This document shows, in pieces, positions 16,399-26,700 of a stretch of DNA of 64,000 nucleotides (position 1 is the stretch's first letter; every line of letters begins with the position of its first letter). Location of the stretch: the NCBI RefSeq assembly GCF_009677585.1, contig NZ_WKYV01000026.1, positions 1 through 64,000 on the forward strand, given 5' to 3'. Position numbers and translations under genes: made by a program. This DNA is from Lactonifactor sp. BIOML-A5. Its GTDB lineage: Bacteria; Bacillota; Clostridia; Lachnospirales; Lachnospiraceae. Below the pieces are notes generated by a model. It was not told the DNA's origin, searched no databases, and saw only the letters and a program-made list of their open reading frames with translations.

Positions 16399-16473
16399 AG
16401 GGACAGGTCTCATCCAATTTGGGACAGGCCGTTCTTAATTTGGGACGTGTTCTTTTTAAAAGGAACACGTCCC
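16399..16473 (-). repeat. Palindromic repeat element A2
   Basis: Reverse-orientation copy of the element at 11014-11072. Hairpin 16442-16455 with 16460-16473 (GGGACGTGTTCTTT arm, one T.G pair) preceded by GGGACAGGCC and GGGACAGGTC blocks. It lies in the 264-bp gap between the TrmO-like and TrhA genes. Shared sequence extends beyond the hairpin, so both copies derive from one element. Confidence 0.65.
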
Positions 16474-16514
16474 TCTTTCATATCCTTTGTCTATCAAATA
16501 ATTTAAATATACCC

Positions 16515-16578
16515 TTGATTTTTTAAATACAAAGGTGTAATATACTTATATCAACATGTAGTTTTAATAACTACATGT
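16515..16578 (+). promoter_or_regulatory. Promoter and 25-bp palindrome before trhA-like gene
   Basis: TTGATT (16515-16520), 17 bases, TAATAT (16538-16543), then a perfect dyad ACATGTAGTT-TTAAT-AACTACATGT (16554-16578) at the expected transcript start. This is where a dimeric repressor of TetR or similar type would sit. No matching repressor gene is adjacent. Confidence 0.5.
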
Positions 16579-16657
16579 AATGGTTTTTCTTATTTTACCA
16601 TATATTAATAGTGCAATTATATAGCAGTTAAGCAACAGTATTAAAGGAGGAATTATT

Positions 16658-17320
16658 ATGAATTTTAAACCAAAGGAACCTGGAAGTGCCATTACCCATT
16701 TTATCGGATGCCTCATGGCTGCTCTTGCGGCCCTGCCTCTGCTTCTGAAAGCGGCCCGTGAACCAGGAAATATACACATGATTGCCATGAGTATTTTTAT
16801 CTTAAGTATGGTTTTACTGTACGCTGCAAGCACAATATACCACACAGTGGATGCATCTGATACTATTAACAGACGGCTCCGGAAAATGGACCATATGATG
16901 ATCTTTATCCTGATTGCCGGCAGCTATACCCCCATCTGTCTAATTGTTCTGCACGGCAGGACTGGTGCAATGCTCTGTGCAGTAGTATGGGCTGTGGCCA
17001 TTGCCGGTATCCTGATTAAGGCTTGCTGGATCACCTGTCCCAAATGGTTTTCTTCCGTACTGTACATTGCTATGGGGTGGCTTTGTGTTCTGGCCTTCCG
17101 TCCCATTATGAATACACTGTCTCCCGCTGCATTTGGCTGGCTTTTGGCCGGCGGGATTATCTATACCGTAGGCGGGATCATCTATGCCCTGAAGCTGCCG
17201 ATTTTCAATTCTAAGCATAAAAATTTTGGGTCACATGAGATTTTTCATCTCTTTGTTATGGGCGGTAGTGTCTGCCACTTTATTGTTATGTACTTCTTTG
17301 TTGTGGGTATGCCTGTATAA
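16658..17320 (+). CDS. trhA: TrhA/hemolysin III family membrane protein
   Basis: 220 residues with seven predicted transmembrane segments. It carries the conserved PAQR-like histidines and acidic residues: STIYHTV near 65, MDHMMIFILIAGSYTP near 83, and SHEIFHLFVMGGSVCHF near 190. Bacterial members (YqfA/TrhA) help membrane energetics or fluidity balance; haemolysis is not established for most. Ribosome site AAAGGAGGA. Monocistronic: own promoter with palindrome upstream and a strong terminator downstream. Confidence 0.9.
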   Translation: MNFKPKEPGSAITHFIGCLMAALAALPLLLKAAREPGNIHMIAMSIFILSMVLLYAASTIYHTVDASDTINRRLRKMDHMMIFILIAGSYTPICLIVLHGRTGAMLCAVVWAVAIAGILIKACWITCPKWFSSVLYIAMGWLCVLAFRPIMNTLSPAAFGWLLAGGIIYTVGGIIYALKLPIFNSKHKNFGSHEIFHLFVMGGSVCHFIVMYFFVVGMPV

Positions 17321-17327
17321 TTAGCTG

Positions 17328-17360
17328 CGGCGTGTTCTATTTCAGGAACACGCCGTTTTT
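17328..17360 (+). terminator. Terminator after trhA-like gene
   Basis: CGGCGTGTTC (17328-17337) pairs perfectly with GAACACGCCG (17346-17355), followed by TTTTT. The arm resembles, but is not the same as, the palindromic repeat arm. Confidence 0.9.
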
Positions 17361-17480
17361 ATTGCCCAGGAAAGTTCCCCCAATTTCCTTTATTTACTAT
17401 CCCCCTCGTACACAAAAAGAGAGGTAAAATCCCTCCGCAAATGATACAATAGTAAATCATATAAAGAATGAGGATCGCAA

Positions 17481-18347
17481 ATGGATTGGAACGACAAGCT
17501 TCAAAGGATTATTGATTATACAGAGGAGCATCTGCAGCGGAAAGAGGAGCCTGTAGACATGGATGAAATCACGAGAATATCCGGCTGTTCTTACCATTTT
17601 TTTCTGAAGGTCTTCTCTTATATGAACGGGATCAGTTATGCCGAATACGTGCGTCACCGCAAACTAACACTGGCCGGATATGATCTGAAAAGCAGCCCTA
17701 TTAAGGTAGTGGATTTGAGTTATAAATACGGGTATGACTCACCAACATCTTTTACAAAGGCATTTCAGCAGTTTCATGGAATTTCACCCAAAGAGGCAAG
17801 AGGCGCATCTGCCAAGCTGCAGGTACTGCCACGAATGCAGGTATATACAAGGAATAAGTACTCCTGGAGGATTGAGCATAAGCCATCTTTCCGGCTTATT
17901 GGGAAACGGGTCAGTATTTCATGCATAGCAGGATCTCCCCAGACAGAAATACCTGGTTTCTGGAATGAATGCCAGAAAAACGGCATTTATTCCCGGTTAA
18001 TTTCTTTAGATACTGGTAAACCCAAGGGATTATTCGGCATATCAGAAAAGTATGACGAGGCATCAGACCAGCTTTCATACGCAATCATGGCAATTTCGGA
18101 TTATATCCTGCCGGAAGGATTTTGTGAAATGCAGATACCGGAAACGTCCTGGGCAGTCTTTGACTGCAGGGGGCCGGTCCCCCAGTCCATTCAGGAGGGA
18201 TGGGATTATTTGCGGAAAGAGTGGCTGGTGAAATATCCTTTTCAGCACGCCTCATGTCCGGAACTGGAGTGGTACAGTGACGGAAATTCTTACAGCAGTG
18301 AATATCTCAGTCAAATATGGATACCTATTATAATTAAGGAGGATTAA
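17481..18347 (+). CDS. AraC-family regulator with GyrI-like domain
   Basis: 288 residues. Residues 1-108 are the AraC DNA-binding domain (ITRISGCSYHFFLKVF; VVDLSYKYGYDSPTSFTKAF; GISPKEAR). Residues about 125-288 form a GyrI/Rob-like small-molecule domain (IEHKPSFRLIGKRV, WAVFDCRGPVP, ELEWYSDG, IWIPI). This is the intact version of the architecture decayed at 13101-13530. Ends two bases before the ASCH-like gene, which it probably shares a transcript with. Ligand unknown. Confidence 0.9.
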   Translation: MDWNDKLQRIIDYTEEHLQRKEEPVDMDEITRISGCSYHFFLKVFSYMNGISYAEYVRHRKLTLAGYDLKSSPIKVVDLSYKYGYDSPTSFTKAFQQFHGISPKEARGASAKLQVLPRMQVYTRNKYSWRIEHKPSFRLIGKRVSISCIAGSPQTEIPGFWNECQKNGIYSRLISLDTGKPKGLFGISEKYDEASDQLSYAIMAISDYILPEGFCEMQIPETSWAVFDCRGPVPQSIQEGWDYLRKEWLVKYPFQHASCPELEWYSDGNSYSSEYLSQIWIPIIIKED

Positions 18348-18349
18348 AA

Positions 18350-18820
18350 ATGGTACATTTAGTATATTGCGATAATACAGGGAAAAAGGGAGAGAAGGTA
18401 CTGGATAAAATTATAAACGGAACAAAAACCATGGTGGTCAGGGGTGCCGCTGGCAGAAAAATACCCCACAGCAGGGTATTCCCAGGAGAAACTCTCTACT
18501 TTATGGAAAAGGGAAGCCTGTTAATCTCGGCCAAAGCCGTTGTCTGTAATGTGGAGAATCATGTAAAGCTCACAGAAGATGAAATTACTGCTATATTAGA
18601 AAAAAACCAGGGTAAGTTAAACCTATCGGAAAAGCAGAAAACCCGCTGGCAGAAAAAATGCCTTTGCCTGGTAGAATTTGAATCAGTCCAAAAGATACCG
18701 CCCCTTACCTTTGAGCATCAGGGGAATATGGATGATTGGCTGATTCTTGAAAAAATTGACGATGTGGTCGTTGGGACCAGCATCCCGTATGATTACAGTA
18801 AATCTAAGTTTTCTAGATAA
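18350..18820 (+). CDS. ASCH/PUA-like domain protein
   Basis: 156 residues, no signal peptide. The layout (ILDKIINGTKTMVVRGA, HSRVFPGETLYFMEKG, then AKAVVCNVENHVKLTEDE) resembles ASCH-type PUA-like RNA-binding folds, in which a lysine or arginine region and a 'pGd.lyf' turn are typical. Function unknown. Very close to the upstream AraC gene with ribosome site AAGGAGG, so probably co-expressed. Recognition is by pattern only. Confidence 0.55.
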   Translation: MVHLVYCDNTGKKGEKVLDKIINGTKTMVVRGAAGRKIPHSRVFPGETLYFMEKGSLLISAKAVVCNVENHVKLTEDEITAILEKNQGKLNLSEKQKTRWQKKCLCLVEFESVQKIPPLTFEHQGNMDDWLILEKIDDVVVGTSIPYDYSKSKFSR

Positions 18821-18823
18821 AAT

Positions 18824-18860
18824 ACAGGCACCACAGAGCTTAAAAGCCTGTGATGCCTGT
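18824..18860. terminator. Bidirectional terminator
   Basis: ACAGGCACCACAG (18824-18836) pairs with CTGTGATGCCTGT (18848-18860), one mismatch, between two converging genes. Confidence 0.8.
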
Positions 18861-18885
18861 ATTTATGTCTATCTTTTCTTCACTC

Positions 18886-19905
18886 CTATGACAGAGGAAT
18901 TTCAACCGCATCCCCCACCTGCTCATAATCACTGCTCATCTTACCGCTTTCCTTAGGAAAGGCAACTGCATACGGCGTCAGCTGCAGACTGGTGGCTTCC
19001 TCCGAAATCTCACCTGTCAAATCGTCTATTTTAAGCTTTCCTTTATTTCCTTCTAATCTGGATAAGTAGAAACTTACCGGATTCCCCAGGTTATCTTCCC
19101 CCTTCAGCATAATATCGTACTCAATTCTCTTCCGGTCTGAGGAAAAATAGATTTTTTGGCCCAGGTCGTTGCTGGTATAAGTGTTCAGGGAAATGGCAGA
19201 GCCGTCAGGGAGTTCAAAGGAATCATCCAAAGGTATCTCCCGGGTATGTTCTGCCAGTTCCTCTCCGCTGGTGGAAAAGGCAAACTCCCAGGCAGTGTCA
19301 AAGTCTCCCTGCCGGTAAAACTTCAGTTCAATATCGTACTTTTCATCCATATTCAGATTTTTTACATCACAGTTTATGACACTTTCGATTGTGTCCTCGC
19401 TTATTTTCCTTGCGCCCCCGCTGGCTGAACCAGACGCTTCCCTGCCGTTAATATAAAGAAACGCGTCCAGCGAAGCTTCTGCCTGGCTTTTTTCTGTTGG
19501 GTAGCCATCCTCAGAGGTCTGCGTGACCGAAATTACCAGTTCATCCTTGTCCAGGATCACCTCGTTTAATGTCACTGTCAAGCCTTCCTTGGTAACAGAC
19601 TTGCTAACCACTGTTTTGTATGGATCCAAATCCTTTTTAATTCCTAAAAAAGACGCAATGTCATAGGAAACTGCCTTAATCTGGGCATATACCTGATCGC
19701 TGAACATTGTTATACCCACAGCGCCCAGTACTACTGCCGCACAGGCTGCTGCTGCCGCGGTTCTTCTGACTCTGTGTTTTTTCTTTCTTAATTTACCGGT
19801 AAATACCTTCAGCCTTTTCTTCTCAAACTCTGACAAATCCTCTCTTTTGTAATGATCCATATTGGTTTCTATTTCATTTAGTAAAGCATAAATATTTTTT
19901 TCCAT
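18886..19905 (-). CDS. DUF4179-type membrane anti-sigma factor
   Basis: 339 residues: a cytoplasmic N-terminus of about 45 residues rich in charge (LSEFEKKRLKVFTGKLRKKKHRVRR), one transmembrane segment (about 47-68), and a large extracellular beta-rich domain. This matches anti-sigma proteins with DUF4179/DUF5643 extracellular domains. It starts 17 bases after the ECF sigma gene with ribosome site CGGAGGAG, the usual sigma/anti-sigma pairing. It likely holds the sigma factor inactive until a cell-envelope signal appears. Confidence 0.85.
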   Translation of the reverse strand: MEKNIYALLNEIETNMDHYKREDLSEFEKKRLKVFTGKLRKKKHRVRRTAAAAACAAVVLGAVGITMFSDQVYAQIKAVSYDIASFLGIKKDLDPYKTVVSKSVTKEGLTVTLNEVILDKDELVISVTQTSEDGYPTEKSQAEASLDAFLYINGREASGSASGGARKISEDTIESVINCDVKNLNMDEKYDIELKFYRQGDFDTAWEFAFSTSGEELAEHTREIPLDDSFELPDGSAISLNTYTSNDLGQKIYFSSDRKRIEYDIMLKGEDNLGNPVSFYLSRLEGNKGKLKIDDLTGEISEEATSLQLTPYAVAFPKESGKMSSDYEQVGDAVEIPLS

Positions 19906-19921
19906 AGCTCTTCTCCTCCGT

Positions 19922-20464
19922 TCACGATATACTAAACAGCTTCCGCAGCTTCTTTTTTCCTCTGGATACCCGGTTATAGATGACTTCCTTCTTCATGCCA
20001 GTCTCACTGCTTACCGTATCTATATCCTGTTCCTCCAGAAAAAGCCGTTGAAATAACTCCCGGTCCCTGGGCTTTAGACAGTTCAGCATGGATTCTGTCT
20101 CCTCAGAAAGTTCCTCTTCCAGAAGTTCCATCTGCTCCCCTGCTTCCTCTTTCACCATTCCTTCTTCCCAGCTCTGGTTGTTCAGATCTTTTAAATACCT
20201 GCGGAGATAATCTACTGATTTGTACCGGGCGATCCCCGCAATCCAGTTTTGAAAGCTGCTTTTGTCCGGGTCATAATATTGGATATTATCCCATATCGCC
20301 ATAAGGACATCATTCATACATTCCTCCTGGCAGGGCTTCATATGGTACAGATGCTTTCGGATCACACTTTTTATAACCCATCCATATGCATCAATTACAT
20401 ATACCAGCGCCTTTTCATCTTTGGCTTTCAGCCGGGAAATAAAATTGTTCTCATTGATTTTCAT
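19922..20464 (-). CDS. ECF-type RNA polymerase sigma factor
   Basis: About 180 residues. Region 2 spans roughly 1-85 (LVYVIDAYGWVIKSVIRKHL, DKSSFQNWIAGIARYKSVDYLRR) and region 4 about 120-175 (LKPRDRELFQRLFLEEQDIDTVSSETGM, then YNRVSRGKKKL). The start at 20464 follows GGGGGCAG; an in-frame ATG at 20506 has no ribosome site. Co-transcribed with the anti-sigma gene. Lies 213 bases past the terminator of the giant arabinanase gene; whether it controls that gene cannot be read from sequence. Confidence 0.88.
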   Translation of the reverse strand: MKINENNFISRLKAKDEKALVYVIDAYGWVIKSVIRKHLYHMKPCQEECMNDVLMAIWDNIQYYDPDKSSFQNWIAGIARYKSVDYLRRYLKDLNNQSWEEGMVKEEAGEQMELLEEELSEETESMLNCLKPRDRELFQRLFLEEQDIDTVSSETGMKKEVIYNRVSRGKKKLRKLFSIS

Positions 20465-20676
20465 AGTGTCTGCCCCCGTGTTTGGATATTGCCATGGCAT
20501 TGTCATAGTAAGATAACGTTCTCTTACTTGTTATTTCGTAATGAATCTCCCATTTCTATCACTTTATCATATTTTTGCATAAAAATCTTGCATCCCCGGT
20601 CTGTCAAAGAAAGGATACCTTACGGTTAATATACTTACCTTTTCTTAAAAAGCCCATACCAAAGCGAAACATAAAA

Positions 20677-20708
20677 GCAGTGCCGGAGGAAGATTCCCCC
20701 GGCACTGC
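20677..20708 (-). terminator. Terminator of the giant glycosidase gene
   Basis: 15-bp stem, 20677-20691 with 20694-20708, one mismatch. On the minus strand it ends in TTTTA, just past the stop codon at 20724. The rest of 20465-20676 is AT-rich with no gene seen. Confidence 0.8.
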
Positions 20709-20723
20709 CCTGCAATTTACCTA

Positions 20724-23700
20724 TTATCTTGTTTTCGTCCAAACTCCGGAACCATTTACATAGTACTTTCCTATCCATGTACTAGAGGCCATAGCCCCAT
20801 TGCTTCTCAGGTAATACCATTTTTTGCCTACCTGTATCCAGCCCGTTGCCATTGCTCCGTTATCTTTCAGGTAATACCAGGTCTTTCCGTCCAGCAGCCA
20901 GCCTGTCGCCATCGCTCCGCTGCCCTTCAGATAATACCAGGTCTTTCCGTCCAGCAGCCAGCCTGTCGCCATCGCTCCGCTGCCCTTCAGATAATACCAG
21001 GTCTTTCCGTCCAACAGCCAGCCTGTTGCCATCGCTCCATTGCTCTTCAGATAATACCAGGTCTTTCCGTCCAGCAGCCAGCCCGTCGCCATCGCTCCGC
21101 TGCTCTTCAGATAATACCAAGTGCTGCCGTCCAGCAGCCAGCCCGTTGCCATCGCTCCGTTATCTTTCAGATAGTACCAGGCGCTTCCCGCATATACCCA
21201 TCCGGTTTCCATGATACCGTCTCTGTTCAGATAATACCACTGGCCTCCGGTAAAGATCCACCCGGTCTTCATGTAGCCGTCTCCGTCAAAATAATACCAC
21301 TGGCCGCGTATCTGTTTCCAGCAATTCACAGCAAAGGTTCCGTCTCCGTTGTCATACTTCCATTTTCCGTTCTCTGCTACCCAATGAGGCTGCAGCTTTT
21401 TCGTAACCGTTACTTCAGCTGAACCCTCATTGCCCTTGCTGTCAGCTGCAGTGATAATTGCTTTGCCCTCTTTGATTCCTGTTACCTTGCCATTTTGATC
21501 CACAGCCGCAACTTTTTCATTCGAAGAGCTCCATGTCAGGCTTCCTTCATAATTTCCGGCTGCGGTGATCGTGAGACTGCTTCCGGCAGGTACAATTGCC
21601 TTAGCAGGATCCAGTTTGATTTCCACAGGCTCCTCCGGCTCTCTTGTAACGGTAACCTCTGCGGTTCCCTTGTTCCCCTTGCTGTCAGCAGCTGTAATGG
21701 TCACGGTTCCTTCTTTCACTCCTGTCACCTTGCCGCTCTGATCGACAACGGCAATAGCATCATCAGAGGAACTCCATGTCAGACTTCCCTCATAATTTCC
21801 GGTTGCGGTAAGAGCAACACTGCCGCCCTCAGCCACTTCTGCCTGAGAAGGATTCACCTTGATTTCTACCGGATCCACAGGTCCCTGACCGCTCAGCGGA
21901 ATCATAATTACATTTACTGAATATCCAGGTACCTTATAAACCACTTTACTTCCAGCAATAGAAACTGAAGATTTCTGAGGTGTAATTCCTTCATTGTCCA
22001 TAGTATTTACTGCATTCAGACTGTCACCCTTCAGAGATATAACAGATGCCTCACTGCCGGTGATATTCAGGTTAGACAGATTTAAGGTAATCTGCTTATT
22101 GCCGCTCTCTGTGTTTACTAATTTTACATATACATAGTCATCGTCTTTGGAGACAGTGTTGTAGATGTCGTTATGGTATGGCCTTAAGTTCATACTGTAA
22201 TCCTCTGCATAGCGTGTCACACTTGCTGAGGTATAGCCAGCTTCCAGACGTTCGTTAATTCCATAGTTAAAGCTTACAGTTACCGCTTCATTTACTGGGA
22301 ATTTCGTATATCCAGGAGATGAATAGTAACTGGAATTGTACCATTCATGATCGTTGGAGATTACATTGCCGTCTGAATTGGTACGTGACCTCTGGACACA
22401 GTTTCTGCTGTCCGACCATCCGCCCATGTTATACCAATAGTAGTCACTGCCGCTGGTGGCTCCTGCGCCTACCATAAATCCTTCATTGCCGGATTCTTTT
22501 ACTACAACGGCCTCTACCTTATAGTTATACCATTCAGGATCGTTTACTACACTGGGAATCCATACCCCATTTGTGGCAGATGCCTGAGACAGGTACAGTT
22601 TTCCGTCCCTGATCTCAAAGCTGCCGCCTGAACCAGGGAATTTCTCCCAGAGATCCAGTGTTTCGCTGTCATCCTCAAAGGTTTCGTCCAAAAGTACTGT
22701 TCCGTCTTCTCTGGTAACCTTAACGCTTTCCACATACCCTTTCGTTGCATAGGTAGCCAGTACCGGGCTTCCTGTATTCACCGTATACCGTTCTCCCTGT
22801 CTGTCAAGAAGCGCCTTTATCGTCTGATCCCCTGTGTACCTGGAGAACATCTGCTGCACATAGTAGTTAATAGATCCAATGCTGTTATACTCATCAAACC
22901 AGATAAGGTCAGTCTGCCAGTTGGTACTGCCCATTTTGTTAAACAGAGGTGCATAGGAAACATTCTTTACAATATCGCTGTTTCTCTCAATACCGGTCAT
23001 ATAAGCAGCATCTGACAATGCTGATTCCATGCTGTTGGGTACCCCAACATGGGTAGCATATTCACCCAGAAATACGGGAAGTCCGCCTTCCTCTTCTCTT
23101 AAGAAGTAGTCATAACGATCGTCCTGTCTCTGTGAGAAATTAGTACCTACATAGTAATGTTCATCCACCAGAATGTTATCGCCTGCATGGTTTTGCTTCA
23201 GCCAATTCCATGCCTTCTGATTGTTTCCGTCATCGGCGGCCGTACCGGAAGCTGCAATTACGGTCAGTTCCCGATCCGGATAATTGGCCTCTTTGTATTC
23301 CATGACTCTGTCATAGATAATGTCAAAGTTTTTAAAGTATTTGTCATCCCAGTTCTCATTTCCAATGCCTACGTATTTCAGATCAAAGGTTTCCTCGTGT
23401 CCATTCTGTGCACGTTTGGCTGCCATTTCATTTGTGGAAGGATCTCCCCAGCAGTAATCCAGCAGATCCGTTGCATCCTTTACAAACTGATCTAGCAGTT
23501 CTCCGGTTGCTGCCGGTATATTATTGCTTCTTGCCTGGCAGAGCACACCTGCGTTGAGGATCGGATACGCTTCTGCGCCAATCTCCTCACAGAGGGACAG
23601 GATCTCATGGTATCCGAATCCATAGGACTGCATGTAACCGTAGGTAGCATCATTGCCCCAAAGGTTAGGAATCTGTTTTCTTTCCTCCAGAGGTCCAATG

Positions 23701-26700
23701 GTGTTTTCCCAGTCATAGTAAGTATCCCACTCATAAGCGCCCTCAATGATACAGCCGCCCGGGAAACGGATGAATCCAGGATTGATGTCCGCAATCTTCT
23801 GCACCAGGTCAGCTCTCAGACCAGCGCCGTGTCCATAATTGGTGTCCCCGTATCCAAACGTATCCTGAGGGCTGACGGAGATCATGTCCACACTGAGTTC
23901 TCCTGCTCCTGCTCCCTCTACTTTGAATACCAGCTGACCTTTTTCTGTTGCTTTTCCGGTAAGTTTTCCTGTTACCTTTGCCCACTCGCCTGTCTTAGCG
24001 GGCTGAACTGTGATTTCATCTGTCAGCGCCTCGCCTGCGGCGTTCTGGAGCTTCACCTTCATTACTCCGGTGTAGGATGGATCCGCCTTTGTAAATACAG
24101 AGAAGTTCATATCCACCCCTTCTTTTACCGCCATAGAAGGTGTTCCCAGAGAGTTAATAGGAGTATAGCCATTGTTTGTAAGTGTCAAATCTCCTGTGAG
24201 AACCGCATAGTTCGGGTTATTCCCGTTCAGAGGATTCTCAGAGGCAACTGCAAACTTATCTTCTGCGTCGCAGTTCCACATATTCTTGTAATCATTGACT
24301 CTGCTGCCCCTGTCATAGCGGTAATTCTCAAAGGAGTTATTCTTAACCATTTCAGGATTCAGGCCGCCGTCTGCGGAATTATTAATATCTTCAAAGAATA
24401 ATCCCACCAGCCGATCGTTGATATCAACCCCGATATTATTTCCGTCAATGTCCATAGAATAATCGGTTGTCCCTGCTGGAAGCAGATAAGCCTCATATAC
24501 TTTTTCCAGGCTGGCCTCTCCCTTGCTGAATGTAGCTGTAACCTTTATTTGCGTCTTTTCTTTTACATTTCCTACTACTTTACCTGCATTGGTAACATAG
24601 ATAGGATTACCGCTGACCCATTTGATTCCTACATTATATTTGTCATCTCTTGTAAGAAGTCCCAGATCTCCGGTAATAATTCCATTGTCAATACCTTCTA
24701 CTACATACTCTTCTGCTGCACGGCGGACAGATTCCTCGTCGGACAGCCCTTCAAGGTAGCTCTTCTCAATTTCTTCATCTGTCAGTGCCTTATTGTAAAT
24801 CGTAATATCTTTAAATGAACCCTTAAAAATAGGATCGGGGTAGGATGACTTGCCCAGATATGCTGCCAGATCTGAACCAAAATCACTTACTTTTCGGTCT
24901 AACGGTACAGTTCCTACCTTTTCTCCATTCATATAGCCAGTGATTCCATCTTCTGTAATTACCGTAGTATATTTTACCCACTGTCCCTTCAGAGACTTTG
25001 TGGATGGTCCTGCAATCCCTTTTGTACTGTCTGAGGGTGAGATTCCCACCTCTGTCAAATAAGGTTTCTCTTCATCTACCGTATTGGTAAATACCGTTTT
25101 CATATTCCCGGCCGGGTTGGACGGATTGAGCAGCCAGTAGCTGACCGGCAGTTCTTCCTTTGTTCCGAAGAACATAGCCGCGTAATTATTCGGGTCTAAT
25201 TCATTCTTTACCCACAGGTCCACGGTCAGGGTATTCTGGCCTGCAAACATACTGCCCGGAAGTTCCACATAATTTGTATTCTGGCTGGCAGTAGCTCCCG
25301 GAAGGGTGAGAACACCATCCTGGACGGTAACATTTCCTACTACCTTACCATTATTGCCGTGTCCGGATACATCCTTCACCCCATCGCTGAAATCGTATTT
25401 GGCAATAATGTCCGGATCCGGCTCTTCCTTATTTCCCTCAACCTTAACGGTCATGGTTACTTCCTGATACTGAGGATCCACAGCCTGATCTGCAGTCATT
25501 TTCAGAATTGGAGTACCGTCTGCTGCCCAGTGTACCGTCTTGATTCTGGCATGTCGGCCGGGATCATACAGAGGATCTCCGTTTACGGTTGTTGTAGATC
25601 TGGCATGGTACACAAAGATATCATTGCCATACTCATCTGTAGTAAATGAGTTGTGTCCTGGTCCGTATTCTCCTGTCACATCTGCTGAATTCAGTACGGG
25701 ATACGGGGTCTTTGTCCAGTTATCCAGATCCAGAAGATCTGCATTTTCATCTGCTGTCATCATACCGATGCAGTATTCTGCTCCGGTACCTGCGGCTGAG
25801 AAGCACATATACACTTTTCCGTCCCGTTTTAATACAGAGGGACCCTCGTCCACGTTAAAACGGATACGCTCCCAGGCGTACTCCGGAACAGTAAGCACCT
25901 GCGGCTCCGAAGTCAGCTTCCACGGTTCATCCGGGTCGATGGTTGCGATCAGCAGACTGGAATTTCCAACGGATTGTGCCCAGATTACATAGTGCTGTCC
26001 GCCCGCCTCAAAGTGTGTCATATCCAAGGAGAAGTTTGTAAATGACAATGCATCTCCACTGGACGCTTCCATTCTCTGCACACTCCAGGATGCAGGATCC
26101 ATTGGATTGCCGCCTTCTTTACATACAAGGATATGGGGACGAATGCCAAATGCGTTATTCTTTTCTACGCTTCCTGTGAAGAATACATACCATCTGCCGT
26201 TTATCTGGTGAATTTCCGGCGCCCATATATAGCGGTATACGCCCTCTGCAGCGCTCCAGTTCCAGATAGAGACTTCTTCCGCTGTCTGCAGGCCTTTGAT
26301 GGTTTTAGCTCTTCGCAGTGTCACACGGCTGTACCCGTTGGAGTCACCCCCGCCGTTCATTGGATAAGATGCCGTAAAATAGTAATACCCGTCATCTCCC
26401 TTGGTAATCCATGGATCTGCCTTAGACTCAATAAACGGATTGTCATATTCAGGGTACCCCACCTTACCAGTTACAGTATAGGAACCATCCTGTTTATAGT
26501 TTACACTGGAATCATCCCAGGTAACAGGGATCTCTGCATTGGACCCGTCACTGTAGGATGCGTCCACAGACTGAACGGTATCCGGTAATTTACCCTCTTC
26601 TGCCTGAACGGTTACTGAAGATGGAAGACTGCTGACTCCTGTGTTTACAACGGGGGCCAGTTTCTTAACTACTCTATCATATTCTTCCTGGTTTACCTCC

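Noticed and set aside
20846..21214. Plus- and minus-strand open frames in the choline-binding repeat area
   Set aside because: They are shadows of the 60-bp repeats; the real frame is the WYY repeat frame of the giant gene.
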